Part shown: positions 35,438-44,061 of the stretch, one piece after another
Layout of the letters: every line of letters starts with the position of its first letter
Numbering within the stretch: position 1 is the stretch's first letter
Source of the DNA: JBGQAS01 sp963699305
GTDB taxonomy: Bacteria > Chloroflexota > Anaerolineae > Anaerolineales > Anaerolineaceae
DNA length: 64,000 nucleotides
NCBI GenBank assembly: GCA_963699305.1
Contig: OY969431.1
Span: 2,170,001-2,234,000 of the forward strand
Direction: 5' to 3'
Notes under the pieces: model-generated
The model's input: only the letters and a program-made list of their open reading frames with translations
What the model was told of the DNA's origin: nothing
The model's database searches: none
Position numbers and translations under genes: made by a program

Positions 35438-35914
35438 ATGGCAGAAAAAAAGACTGCAACCATCGTTTGCTTCAGTGGTGAGTTCGATAAGATTTTCGCC
35501 GTTTTCACCATCGCCATCGGCGCCGCCGCTGCCGGCTGGGACACCACCATCTTCTTCACATTTTGGGGATATAAAGCCATTCAAAAAGGAAATTTCACTG
35601 GAACGGGCTTCCTGGGCAAGATGATCGGGTTGATGAACCGCGGTGGATTGAATCATCTCGCTACATCCAAATTCAACTTTTTGGGGCTTGGTCCCATCCT
35701 ATTCAATATCATGATGAAGAATAAAAAGGTAGCCTTGCTGCCTGAACTACGACAAACCGCAATTGATCTCGGTGTGCATTTCCTGGCCTGCAAGACCTCC
35801 ATGGATGTTCTAGAGATCAAACGTGAGGACATGATCGACGAAGTGGAAGATGTTGTGGGAGTTGCTTCTCTCATTAAAGCTTCTCAAAATTCGGAACTCA
35901 CGCACTTTATTTAA
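35438..35914 (+). CDS. DsrE3-like sulfurtransferase (DsrE/DsrF/DsrH family)
   Basis: 158 residues. It begins KKTATIVCFSGEFDKIFAVF and contains AAGWDTTIFFTFWGYKAI and the conserved Cys in VHFLACKTSMDVLEI. These match the DsrE3 group, which cooperates with TusA and lipoate-binding proteins in sHdr-type sulfur oxidation. The start at 35438 has AAAAAAGGAGCC directly upstream. It links the Tus genes to the Hdr genes downstream. Confidence 0.85.
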   Translation: MAEKKTATIVCFSGEFDKIFAVFTIAIGAAAAGWDTTIFFTFWGYKAIQKGNFTGTGFLGKMIGLMNRGGLNHLATSKFNFLGLGPILFNIMMKNKKVALLPELRQTAIDLGVHFLACKTSMDVLEIKREDMIDEVEDVVGVASLIKASQNSELTHFI

Positions 35915-35972
35915 AAAGAGTCGATAACAAATAAGCCTGTAATCCGGTCGCTCAACAGCGTATGGAGGATTC

Positions 35973-37172
35973 ATGACCGAAAATCCAACTACTGTCATCA
36001 ACGACAGTTTGATAGACCTCGCTCTGGCGGAAGGAAAAGGATTCGATGCTGCAAAGATGGGCACCTGTCTGCAGTGCGGGACGTGCAGTTCTTCATGCCC
36101 TACATATTTTGCTATGGACACTTCCCCGCGAAAGATCTGGCGGCTGGCTTCCCTTGGCATGAAAGAGGAAATCAAGAAATCGAGCACTATGTGGCTGTGC
36201 ACTGCTTGCAACTCCTGCACGGTACGCTGCCCGCGAGGTATACAGGTTTCAGAGAACATGCGCCTGGTCCGGGAGTGGGTCATCCGTGATGGTCTGCAGG
36301 AAACCCCGCCAGCCTTGAGTCGCTTGAAGGACATGATCATCCAATCACACAACATGATGGGTGACAACAATGACACACGCTTGATCTGGAGTTCCAATTT
36401 ACCGCAAAACCTGGGTGAAATGAAACGCAAGGCGGAAGTGCTTTGGTTTGTCGGTTGCGTTTCATCCTTCTATCCCATGGCATACAAGATTCCCCAGTCG
36501 ATGGTGCAGATCCTCGGTCGTACCGGGGTTGATTTTACCCTCATGGGTGGCGAGGAATGGTGCTGTGGATTCCCCTTGTTTACAGCTGGAATGAGCGATA
36601 CTGTTCATGATCTGGCGGTTCACAACCTCGAACGCGTACTTGCCACAGGAGCAAAAACGCTGGTCTCCACCTGTGCATCTTGCTTCCACACCTGGAAGCA
36701 CATTTATCCCGAAATTCTCTCCAATTTTCCAAAGGATCTGGAAGTGCTGCACGCCACCGAATTCCTTGCCAGGTTGGTGGAACAGGGAAAGATCAACCTG
36801 GGACCCGTTGAACGGACCATCACGTATCACGATCCCTGTGACCTCGGAAAGCGCAATGGGGTTTTCGAAGAACCAAGATTTGTTATGGGGAAGATCCCCG
36901 GAATCACCCTGAAGGAAATGGCAAATAACCGCCAAAACTCGCTGTGCTGCGGTGGTGGCGGGAACGTGGAAGCTTTTTCTCCAGACGCCGTCAACCAGGC
37001 TTCAAAAATCCGCCTGGAACAAGCTGTTGCAACCGGAGCGGAATATGTGGTTTCCGCCTGTCAGCAATGCATGCGGACCATTTCCAACGGAGCGCGTAAA
37101 AATAATATCCGTGTACGCGCCATGGACTTTTCCCAGATCGTCCTGGAGTCTGTCGAAAATGCAGCGAAATAG
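35973..37172 (+). CDS. HdrC-HdrB fusion (HdrD-type heterodisulfide-reductase-like Fe-S subunit)
   Basis: 399 residues. The N-terminal HdrC part has two [4Fe-4S] motifs (CLQCGTCSSSCP at about 32-43 and CTACNSCTVRCP at about 76-87). The HdrB part has two CCG domains (CCGFPLF with STCASC, then CCGGGGNVE with SACQQC), which hold the non-cubane clusters that cleave or form disulfides in HdrB/HdrD. All key cysteines are present. In the family this subunit is the catalytic partner of HdrA. Here the disulfide or persulfide substrate may sit on the lipoyl protein encoded downstream (inference). Confidence 0.9.
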   Translation: MTENPTTVINDSLIDLALAEGKGFDAAKMGTCLQCGTCSSSCPTYFAMDTSPRKIWRLASLGMKEEIKKSSTMWLCTACNSCTVRCPRGIQVSENMRLVREWVIRDGLQETPPALSRLKDMIIQSHNMMGDNNDTRLIWSSNLPQNLGEMKRKAEVLWFVGCVSSFYPMAYKIPQSMVQILGRTGVDFTLMGGEEWCCGFPLFTAGMSDTVHDLAVHNLERVLATGAKTLVSTCASCFHTWKHIYPEILSNFPKDLEVLHATEFLARLVEQGKINLGPVERTITYHDPCDLGKRNGVFEEPRFVMGKIPGITLKEMANNRQNSLCCGGGGNVEAFSPDAVNQASKIRLEQAVATGAEYVVSACQQCMRTISNGARKNNIRVRAMDFSQIVLESVENAAK

Positions 37173-37219
37173 ATTGATTACTACGATAAAGCATCATGGT
37201 GATGTGAGAGGTATGTGGA

Positions 37220-39178
37220 ATGAATCCGGATAAACCACGCATCGGAGTTTATGTGTGCATGTGCGGCTCCAATATCGCCGGAACAGTGGATGTACCGGCG
37301 GTTGTGGAAGCAGTCAGCCACATGAAAAATGTCGTCGTCACACGCTACAACAAATATACGTGCTCCGGACCAGGTCAGTTGAGCATCGAAGAGGATATCA
37401 AGGCGAACAACCTGAACCGGGTAGTGGTTTCGGCATGTTCACCGCGCATGCATGAACGCACCTGGCGGGAACTGATGGCACGCGCCGGGCTCAACCCGTA
37501 CCTGCTGGAAGTAGCCAACCTGCGTGAGCATGTATCCTGGACACATCCTGCCGGTGAACTGACCACCCAAAAAGCGATCGACCTGGTTGCAGCGGCCATT
37601 GAACGGGTCGCATTGCATGATCCCTTGTTCCCACAGCGTGTTCCGGTTAAAAAAGCAGCCATGGTAGTTGGCGGCGGAATTGCCGGCATCCAGGCTTCAT
37701 TGGATCTTGCCCGCGCTGGAATCCCGGTTTACCTGGTGGAACGTGAACCATCCATCGGCGGTCACATGGCGCAATTGGATAAGACATTCCCAACCCTGGA
37801 TTGTTCCGCGTGCATCCTCACACCGAAAATGGTGGATGTGGGTGCCCACCCGAATATCACGTTGATGAGCTACAGCGAAGTTGAAAAAGTGGAAGGGTTT
37901 ATCGGGAATTTCGAGGTCACCGTACGCCGGAAAGCCCGGTATGTGGATCTGAATGCCTGCACGGCATGCGGCAACTGCGAACAAGCCTGCCCGGTGAAGA
38001 AGATTCCCAGCGAATTCGACGCCAACCTTACGAAGCGAAAAGCCATTTATCGCCCATTCGCCCAGGCAGTGCCGAGTGCGTTCGTGATCGACGACAAACG
38101 CTGCGTGAAATGCTTGAAATGCGACAAGGTTTGCACGGTGGGCGCCATCCATCACGACGACGTGGACAAGATCGAAAAGGTCAGTGTGGGTGCCGTGATC
38201 GTTGCCACCGGGTTTGATGCTTGGAATCCTGCCCCGATGATTGAATATGGGTATGGAACGTATCCCGAAGTATATACAGGAATCGAAGTGGAACGATTAT
38301 CGAATGCGTCGGGACCCACCGAGGGTAATATCGTGATGCGCAACGGAAAAATCCCCAAACGGGTTGCCATCCTGCACTGCGTAGGCAGCCGGGACGAACA
38401 CTACCATCCTTATTGTTCCCGCATCTGCTGCATGTATTCATTAAAACTGGCTCATTTGATCCGGGAAAAGACCAAAGCGGAAGTCTTTGAATTCTATATG
38501 GATATTCGCTCTGCTGGAAAAGGGTATGAAGAATTCTACGAGCGCGTGCAGCACGAAGGCGTTGTCTTTGTGCGCGGCAGGGGGGCGCAGGTGCTTCCCG
38601 ATGGCGATCGTCTGGCGATACGCGCCGAGGATACCGACCTGGGACACCCGATGAATATCCCCGTGGACATGGTTGTGTTGGCGACCGGTGCTGTACCATC
38701 CAAAGGTGCTGAAGAACTGGCGCATATTTTGCATATTTCACGCGATGCTAACGGATTTTTTCTGGAAGCACATCCGAAACTCCGACCTGTTGACAGCAAC
38801 ACGGATGGTATCTTCCTTGCTGGAACCTGCCAATCCCCCCGCGATATTCCCGATACGGTGGCTCATGCCAGTGCGGCCGCTTCCCAAGCCATGGGGTTGC
38901 TAAACCAACCCTATGTGGAAGTGATTCCAACCGTGGCTGAGGTGCGGGAGATGCATTGCGTCGGGTGTGGCTTGTGTGTTGAGGTGTGTCCGTACAGTGC
39001 TATGAGCCTGGAACTAAACCGCGGCAAGATGATCGCCAAAGTAAATGAAGCTCTGTGCAAAGGGTGTGGCTTGTGCGTTGCAGGGTGCAGAGGAAAAGCG
39101 ATTTCACTGCGCGGTTTCGATGATGCCCAGCTGATCACGCAAATGGAAACCCTGCTTCAATTTTCCATGCCTTCATAG
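37220..39178 (+). CDS. hdrA: HdrA-type flavoprotein with Fe-S clusters
   Basis: 652 residues, full length. The N-terminal Cys motif is GVYVCMCGSNIAG, the FAD-binding glycine motif MVVGGGIAGIQAS (about 148-160), and DCSACILTPKMVD also binds cofactors. Four ferredoxin-type cysteine clusters follow, at about 247-260, 299-310, 590 and 620 (CVGCGLCVEVCP, CKGCGLCVAGC). HdrA is the electron-bifurcating or confurcating flavin core in methanogens and in Hdr-Flx systems. It is located between HdrD and MvhD/FlxD genes. No in-frame TGA is seen, so its first cysteine is not replaced by selenocysteine. Confidence 0.93.
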   Translation: MNPDKPRIGVYVCMCGSNIAGTVDVPAVVEAVSHMKNVVVTRYNKYTCSGPGQLSIEEDIKANNLNRVVVSACSPRMHERTWRELMARAGLNPYLLEVANLREHVSWTHPAGELTTQKAIDLVAAAIERVALHDPLFPQRVPVKKAAMVVGGGIAGIQASLDLARAGIPVYLVEREPSIGGHMAQLDKTFPTLDCSACILTPKMVDVGAHPNITLMSYSEVEKVEGFIGNFEVTVRRKARYVDLNACTACGNCEQACPVKKIPSEFDANLTKRKAIYRPFAQAVPSAFVIDDKRCVKCLKCDKVCTVGAIHHDDVDKIEKVSVGAVIVATGFDAWNPAPMIEYGYGTYPEVYTGIEVERLSNASGPTEGNIVMRNGKIPKRVAILHCVGSRDEHYHPYCSRICCMYSLKLAHLIREKTKAEVFEFYMDIRSAGKGYEEFYERVQHEGVVFVRGRGAQVLPDGDRLAIRAEDTDLGHPMNIPVDMVVLATGAVPSKGAEELAHILHISRDANGFFLEAHPKLRPVDSNTDGIFLAGTCQSPRDIPDTVAHASAAASQAMGLLNQPYVEVIPTVAEVREMHCVGCGLCVEVCPYSAMSLELNRGKMIAKVNEALCKGCGLCVAGCRGKAISLRGFDDAQLITQMETLLQFSMPS

Positions 39179-39213
39179 GAATCCGACGCGAAAAAGCAAC
39201 CCAAGGAATACGC

Positions 39214-39669
39214 ATGAGTAATTCATTTGAACCGAAAATTGTCAGTTTTTTGTGCAATTGGTGCAGTTATGCTGGAGCCGACCTGGCAGGCACCAGCCGC
39301 ATGCAGTACCCGCAAAATGTCCGCATCATCCGAGTACCCTGCTCAGGCAGGGTCGATCCGCTGTTCGTGCTGAAAGCGTTTCAGGATGGTGCCGATGGTG
39401 TGATGGTGCTGGGCTGTCACCCGGGTGATTGCCATTACAAACAGGGCAATTATGTGGCGCAGCGCCGTTATGCCATCATGCACCGGTTGCTCGAATTCAC
39501 CGGTGTGGAAACAGGCAGGTTGATCGTGGATTGGGTCTCAGCATCCGAAGGGAAAAGGTTTGCAGAAGTTGTGACTGCGTTTACCGATCAGGTCCGTACT
39601 CTGGGACCGATGGCGATGAATGGCAACAAGGATAAGTTGAGCGAAAAACTGCAGGAGGTCGCATCATGA
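39214..39669 (+). CDS. MvhD/FlxD-type electron-transfer subunit
   Basis: 151 residues. FLCNWCSYAGADLAGTSR, VPCSGRVDP and GCHPGDCHY are the hallmark segments of MvhD, which binds a [2Fe-2S] cluster and passes electrons to HdrA. It overlaps the next gene by four bases. With no hydrogenase genes nearby, the FlxD role (electrons from the NAD(P)H-oxidising Flx subunits) is more likely than the hydrogenase role. Confidence 0.92.
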   Translation: MSNSFEPKIVSFLCNWCSYAGADLAGTSRMQYPQNVRIIRVPCSGRVDPLFVLKAFQDGADGVMVLGCHPGDCHYKQGNYVAQRRYAIMHRLLEFTGVETGRLIVDWVSASEGKRFAEVVTAFTDQVRTLGPMAMNGNKDKLSEKLQEVAS

Positions 39670-40532
39670 CGTCCATGGATAACCAGATCCGCACAGCAGC
39701 CAGAAAATATCTTGCCGAAGGAGATGTCACCTGCGTGATTGGGTATGAACGGGATTCGCGGGGCAGGGCACGACCTGTCTTCATTGAAAAAAAGGAAGAT
39801 GTTGATAAGCTCATCTGGGGTCCGGATTGCAATTTGAACCTTGTGACTTATCTTCACAATCGTAAGCTCCCCACAGGCAAAGATCAACCTGTCCCCAGGA
39901 CAGCTGTTGTCGTCAGGCCATGTGATGCACGAGCGATACATTTGCTGATCAATGAGCAGCAATTAAAACGGGAAAACCTCAAGATCATTGGCATTACCTG
40001 CGCCGGAAGCGAAATCAATAGTGAAATTCGGATGACATGCAAAACCTGCCAGGAACGCATCCCGGTGCTTTACGATGTATTGATCGATGCGGAGCAGCTG
40101 GTGGAGATTCCGAAAGAGATGGATGTTTTTGCAGACATTGTTGAAATGGAAAACTGGTCTGCGGAACAGCGCCTGGAATTTTGGACAAACGAATTTGACC
40201 GCTGCATCCGCTGTTACGCCTGCCGGCAGGCATGCCCATCCTGCTACTGTTTTGAATGCGTATCGGAACAGGTGGATCCGCACTGGTCATCCATCGCCAT
40301 GGAGATCCCTGAGAAAATGTTCTTCCACGTGATGCGCGCCTATCACTTGGCGGGACGCTGTGTGGGATGTGATGCATGCGATGCTGCCTGCCCGATGGCA
40401 ATCCCGCTCCATAAACTAAACCGCAAGGTTGCCAAGGAGATCTTCGACATGTTTGGCTACCGAACCGGCGACAATCCGGAGAAGATGCCTCCCTTGGTTT
40501 GTTTTAATCCAGACGAACGGTTGAAAACATAG
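39666..40532 (+). CDS. FlxC-like Fe-S subunit (FrhB/FdhB-related)
   Basis: 288 residues. The conserved motif VVVRPCDARAIHLL occurs in the F420-hydrogenase/formate dehydrogenase beta-subunit superfamily. Two ferredoxin motifs follow (CIRCYACRQACP, then CVGCDACDAACP), plus extra cysteines (MTCKTCQERIP). It overlaps mvhD and precedes the FlxB-like gene. It probably transfers electrons between the NAD(P)H subunit and MvhD. Which of the two Fe-S genes matches FlxB or FlxC is uncertain. Confidence 0.8.
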   Translation: MTSMDNQIRTAARKYLAEGDVTCVIGYERDSRGRARPVFIEKKEDVDKLIWGPDCNLNLVTYLHNRKLPTGKDQPVPRTAVVVRPCDARAIHLLINEQQLKRENLKIIGITCAGSEINSEIRMTCKTCQERIPVLYDVLIDAEQLVEIPKEMDVFADIVEMENWSAEQRLEFWTNEFDRCIRCYACRQACPSCYCFECVSEQVDPHWSSIAMEIPEKMFFHVMRAYHLAGRCVGCDACDAACPMAIPLHKLNRKVAKEIFDMFGYRTGDNPEKMPPLVCFNPDERLKT

Positions 40533-40542
40533 GGCGCTCACC

Positions 40543-41592
40543 ATGACAAAAAAAAGCGAACAAGAAAAAATTCCCATGAACGTAATCACCCAAAAGAAAT
40601 TGCAGGATTGGCTTGAAATTATTTCAAAAAAAGTCACTTTGGTGGCACCTGTTGAAACCGAAGGAAAGTACGTTTACCGCAAGGTTGAAAACAGCGTTCA
40701 GATCGCATGGAATTTCGAGCGTACTGACATGTCGCCAAAGACCTGGCTGCTGCCGATGACGGAAACCATCCTGTTAATCGACCAGGGTGCAAAAACGCAA
40801 TTGAAAGAACCACCTGCACCGGAGGAAATCATTTTGTTCGGTGTGCGCCCTTGTGATGCACGCGCTTTTAAGGTATTGGATGCGTTGTATGTGGATAAGG
40901 CTCCCGTGGATCCGCAATTTGACCGACACCGCAAAGCGCTCACCATGATCGGGATCGCATGTCCGGAGATGTGGGATTCTTGTTTTTGCACGGTGGTTGG
41001 CGGTGCTCCCGACAGCTCGGATGGTTTGGATATCCTCTTAACCAAAGTCGAAGATGAGTATGCTGTGCAAATTCTGACTGAAAAAGGCAGGAGAATTGCT
41101 GACAGCCTTCAAGCTGAAAATAAGGACGTGACCTTACCGAAACCCCAATTAAAAGAATACCTGCCAACGTTGCATAAGACCAACGAATGGAATACTCTTT
41201 TCAATGAAACATTTTGGAAGGAATTAAGCGATTCCTGCATCAGCTGCCGGGTATGTTCATTTGTTTGTCCAACCTGCCGGTGTTTTGATGTCCGCGATGA
41301 AATGACGGTGTTCATGCCCGGTTCGAAGGAATTCAAACGGCTGCGTGCCTGGGATACGTGCACCGCTCTCACCTACCGCCGCGCAGCAGGTGGTCACAAC
41401 CCGCGCGATACACAGGAAAAGCGGCTTCGCAACCGGTTTTATTGCAAGTTTGTCTATTACCCGGATGATTTTGGACCGATGGGGTGTGTGGGATGCGGTC
41501 GCTGCATCGATGCATGTCCGGCGCATATCGATATTCTGGAAGTGATTTCCAAGGTTGAACAGATGACTGAAAAGGAAAGCGCTCATGTCTGA
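40543..41592 (+). CDS. FlxB-like Fe-S subunit (AsrA/HydB-related)
   Basis: 349 residues. The segment ILFGVRPCDARAFKVLDALY and two C-terminal ferredoxin motifs (CISCRVCSFVCPTC, CVGCGRCIDACP) match the AsrA/hydrogenase-beta type 4Fe-4S dicluster family. The pair with the following FAD/NAD gene is the AsrA-AsrB or HydB-HydG layout. The two overlap by eight bases, so they are coupled. Role: passing electrons from NAD(P)H to the Hdr side. Confidence 0.85.
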   Translation: MTKKSEQEKIPMNVITQKKLQDWLEIISKKVTLVAPVETEGKYVYRKVENSVQIAWNFERTDMSPKTWLLPMTETILLIDQGAKTQLKEPPAPEEIILFGVRPCDARAFKVLDALYVDKAPVDPQFDRHRKALTMIGIACPEMWDSCFCTVVGGAPDSSDGLDILLTKVEDEYAVQILTEKGRRIADSLQAENKDVTLPKPQLKEYLPTLHKTNEWNTLFNETFWKELSDSCISCRVCSFVCPTCRCFDVRDEMTVFMPGSKEFKRLRAWDTCTALTYRRAAGGHNPRDTQEKRLRNRFYCKFVYYPDDFGPMGCVGCGRCIDACPAHIDILEVISKVEQMTEKESAHV

Positions 41593-42427
41593 ACCAAAAA
41601 ACATTTTAACCAATCCCAACCTGGCAACCATCACTGCCATAAAAGACCTGGCAACGAACATCAAGCTGTTCCAGGTTAAGTTGGATGATCCCGATGTACG
41701 AAAAGAATTTAATTATGCTCCGGGTCAGTTTGCCGAGGTCTCTGTTTTCGGTGTAGGTGAGGCTCCTTTTGGGTTGGCATCCAGTTCTGATCGGGGTGAC
41801 ACCTTTGAATTCGCAGTCAATCACCTCGGCACCGTCACAGACGCATTATTCCGCCTGGATGAAGGGGATCAAATCGGTGTACGCGGACCCCTTGGCAAAG
41901 GCTTTCCGATGCAGCAATTTAGAGGGAAGAATATCCTCATCTTGGGTGGTGGGATTGGCGGGGCTCCCTTGCGCCCGATCATCCAAACTATTTTTGATAA
42001 CCGCAATGACTATGGAAAAGTCACCATCTTGTGGGCAGCCAGGAGTCCCGATTTGCTGGTGTTCACCGATGAATATGATGCCTGGAAAGCTCAGCCCAAT
42101 GTGGAGATGCACTTGACCGTGGATAAGGCACCGGAGGGTTGGGCGCATTCCGAAGGGCTGATCACCACGCTTCTTGAAAAAATAAAACCATCACCGGACA
42201 ATACGGTGACCATAACCTGCGGTCCACCGATCATGATCAAATTTGCCATGCAATCGCTGGAGAAATTAGGATTCAAACCTTCCCAAAATTGGGTCACGCT
42301 GGAAGCCAAGATGAAATGCGGAATTGGCAAATGCGGTCGCTGCAACATGGGGGGAGTGTACATCTGTATGGAAGGTCCTGTTTTTTGCTTCGATCAGGTC
42401 CAACATTTCCTGGAAAGTTTCGTATAG
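41585..42427 (+). CDS. FlxA-like FAD/NAD(P)-binding oxidoreductase subunit
   Basis: 280 residues. The FAD domain is at about residues 10-110 (APGQFAEVSVFGVGEAPFGL). The NAD(P) domain starts with ILILGGGIGGAPLRPI and contains CGPPIMIKFAMQSL. A [2Fe-2S] cysteine cluster lies at the C-terminus (MKCGIGKCGRCNMGGVYIC). This is the AsrB/HydG/DHODH-electron-transfer family. It would oxidise or reduce NAD(P)(H) for the Hdr-Flx complex. Confidence 0.92.
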   Translation: MSEPKNILTNPNLATITAIKDLATNIKLFQVKLDDPDVRKEFNYAPGQFAEVSVFGVGEAPFGLASSSDRGDTFEFAVNHLGTVTDALFRLDEGDQIGVRGPLGKGFPMQQFRGKNILILGGGIGGAPLRPIIQTIFDNRNDYGKVTILWAARSPDLLVFTDEYDAWKAQPNVEMHLTVDKAPEGWAHSEGLITTLLEKIKPSPDNTVTITCGPPIMIKFAMQSLEKLGFKPSQNWVTLEAKMKCGIGKCGRCNMGGVYICMEGPVFCFDQVQHFLESFV

Positions 42428-42479
42428 AATTAGAGTAATCCGATTTGAAAAAGCAGGAGAGCAGAGGAGGAAAGCAGCC

Positions 42480-42905
42480 ATGACAACTATCGATAAATAC
42501 GAATTTCCAGACGATCTGTATTACACCCGGGAGCATGTTTGGGCAAAGGCAGAGGGTAATGTTGTGACCATCGGATTGTCACAGTTGGGACAGGATGTTG
42601 CGGGAAACATCCTGTTCGTTGAGGCACCTCGCAAAGACCGCATCATCGCCAAGGATGAAGCTTTCATGTCCATGGAATCCGGCAAGTGGGTGGGCAGGGT
42701 CAAATCCCCGGTGAGTGGAAAAATCCTGGAAGCCAATTCCGAATTGGAATGGGATTGCAGCCTGGTGAACAGCGATCCCTATAAAGCCGGCTGGTTGGCA
42801 AGAATTGAAGCATCCGATCTGAAAGAACTGAACACACTCTTGAAGGCAAATTTGGCTGATTTTGCTACCTTCATTGCAGACGAGCGGAAAAAATACAACA
42901 AGTAA
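42480..42905 (+). CDS. GcvH-like lipoate-binding protein (LbpA type)
   Basis: 141 residues. It has the GcvH fold with the lipoylation site SMESGKWVGRVKSPVSGKIL (Lys near residue 65). No other glycine-cleavage genes are nearby. The gene sits between Hdr-Flx genes and a lipoate ligase, as lbpA genes do in sHdr sulfur-oxidation clusters. In those systems LbpA carries the sulfur intermediate on its lipoyl arm. An AGGAGG ribosome binding site precedes the ATG. Glycine cleavage H protein is the alternative, but the context argues against it. Confidence 0.85.
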   Translation: MTTIDKYEFPDDLYYTREHVWAKAEGNVVTIGLSQLGQDVAGNILFVEAPRKDRIIAKDEAFMSMESGKWVGRVKSPVSGKILEANSELEWDCSLVNSDPYKAGWLARIEASDLKELNTLLKANLADFATFIADERKKYNK

Positions 42906-43014
42906 AATGGTCGCGGTTTCCAGTGGAATTAGCTAAATCGTTGCACGTTGTTGTTTTGGATAATACGGGATTACATCCTACAAAAAAGAAATCCATCGAA
43001 CCACAGGAGCATGC

Positions 43015-44055
43015 ATGAAACTGTTTCACCTTAGACACGTCGATTGGCTTGAATCGCAGCTCATCTATCATGCCCAGCCAAGGGTGAATATCGAGGGCAT
43101 CAATATCCTTGCTCCCAGCACACCCTATGTGTGCATTGGGTATCACCAGAACCTGGAGCAGGATGTCGATCTGGAATATTGCAGAGAGCATCACATCCCG
43201 GTTTTTCGGCGTGAGGTTGGTGGTGGAGCGGTTTTTCTGGATGGCAACCAAATCTTTTATCAGATCGTGATGCACAAGGATAACGCGCTCGCCAGGGGCA
43301 GCAAAACAGATTTTTACCAGCGCATGCTGGAACCTGTGGCAGAAACCTACAGAGAGTTGGGGATCCCTGCGCAGTACCGCCCTGTCAACGACGTAGTAAC
43401 GGCAGCAGGCAGGAAGATCGCCGGTACAGGGGCGGCGGAGATCGGTGATTATATTATCCTGGTCGGCAACCTGATCGCTGATTTTGACTATGAAACCATG
43501 ACGCATGTCCTGCGTGTACCGGATGAGAAATACCGGGATAAGATCTTCAAAAGTATGACCGAAAACCTGACCACCATCAAGCGCGAGATTGGCTTGCTGC
43601 CGGATTGGGATGGCATGGTTGCACCATTAATCCGCAATTTCGAGCGCGTGCTCGGGAAATTGGAACCTTCAGAGCTACCGCAGGAAGTCTATGCAATGAT
43701 GGAAAAAATCAAACCCCAGTATTTGAGTGAAGACTGGTTGTTCATGAAACGCAGCGAGAAGAATAAGGGAAATGTTAAAATTGCCACCGGTGTTAATTTC
43801 ATCCACCGGGCGTATAAAGCACCCGGGGGATTGCTCAAAGCAGCATATGAACTAAAAGATAATAGAGTCTATCAGGTATCTCTTGCAGGTGATTTTTTCT
43901 GTTACCCCCGGGATGCCATTACCTCCCTGGAAACTGCATTGGAAGGCGCAGAACTCTCCAGCCTGGATGCGCTGCTTGTTGATTTTTATGCAAACAATAA
44001 CATCGAAACCCCGGGTGTGACACCTTCAGATTGGGTCAACGTGCTGCGAGCATAG
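43015..44055 (+). CDS. lplA: Lipoate-protein ligase (LplA type)
   Basis: 346 residues. The catalytic core has VFRREVGGGAVFLDGNQIFY and the lipoyl-AMP lysine region GRKIAGTGAAE, followed by the C-terminal accessory domain of about 90 residues (GVNFIHRAYKAPGGLLKAAY). The enzyme attaches lipoate (or octanoate) through an AMP intermediate. Its place next to the lipoate-binding gene suggests it serves that protein, like the dedicated sLpl ligases of sHdr clusters. Confidence 0.9.
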   Translation: MKLFHLRHVDWLESQLIYHAQPRVNIEGINILAPSTPYVCIGYHQNLEQDVDLEYCREHHIPVFRREVGGGAVFLDGNQIFYQIVMHKDNALARGSKTDFYQRMLEPVAETYRELGIPAQYRPVNDVVTAAGRKIAGTGAAEIGDYIILVGNLIADFDYETMTHVLRVPDEKYRDKIFKSMTENLTTIKREIGLLPDWDGMVAPLIRNFERVLGKLEPSELPQEVYAMMEKIKPQYLSEDWLFMKRSEKNKGNVKIATGVNFIHRAYKAPGGLLKAAYELKDNRVYQVSLAGDFFCYPRDAITSLETALEGAELSSLDALLVDFYANNNIETPGVTPSDWVNVLRA

Positions 44056-44061
44056 AATCAA

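Noticed and set aside
35810..36430. 206-codon minus-strand ORF
   Set aside because: Antisense to the DsrE3-like and HdrD genes, which carry clear cysteine motifs.
37220..39178. Selenocysteine in HdrA or MvhD
   Set aside because: Both genes read through with normal Cys codons and no in-frame TGA.
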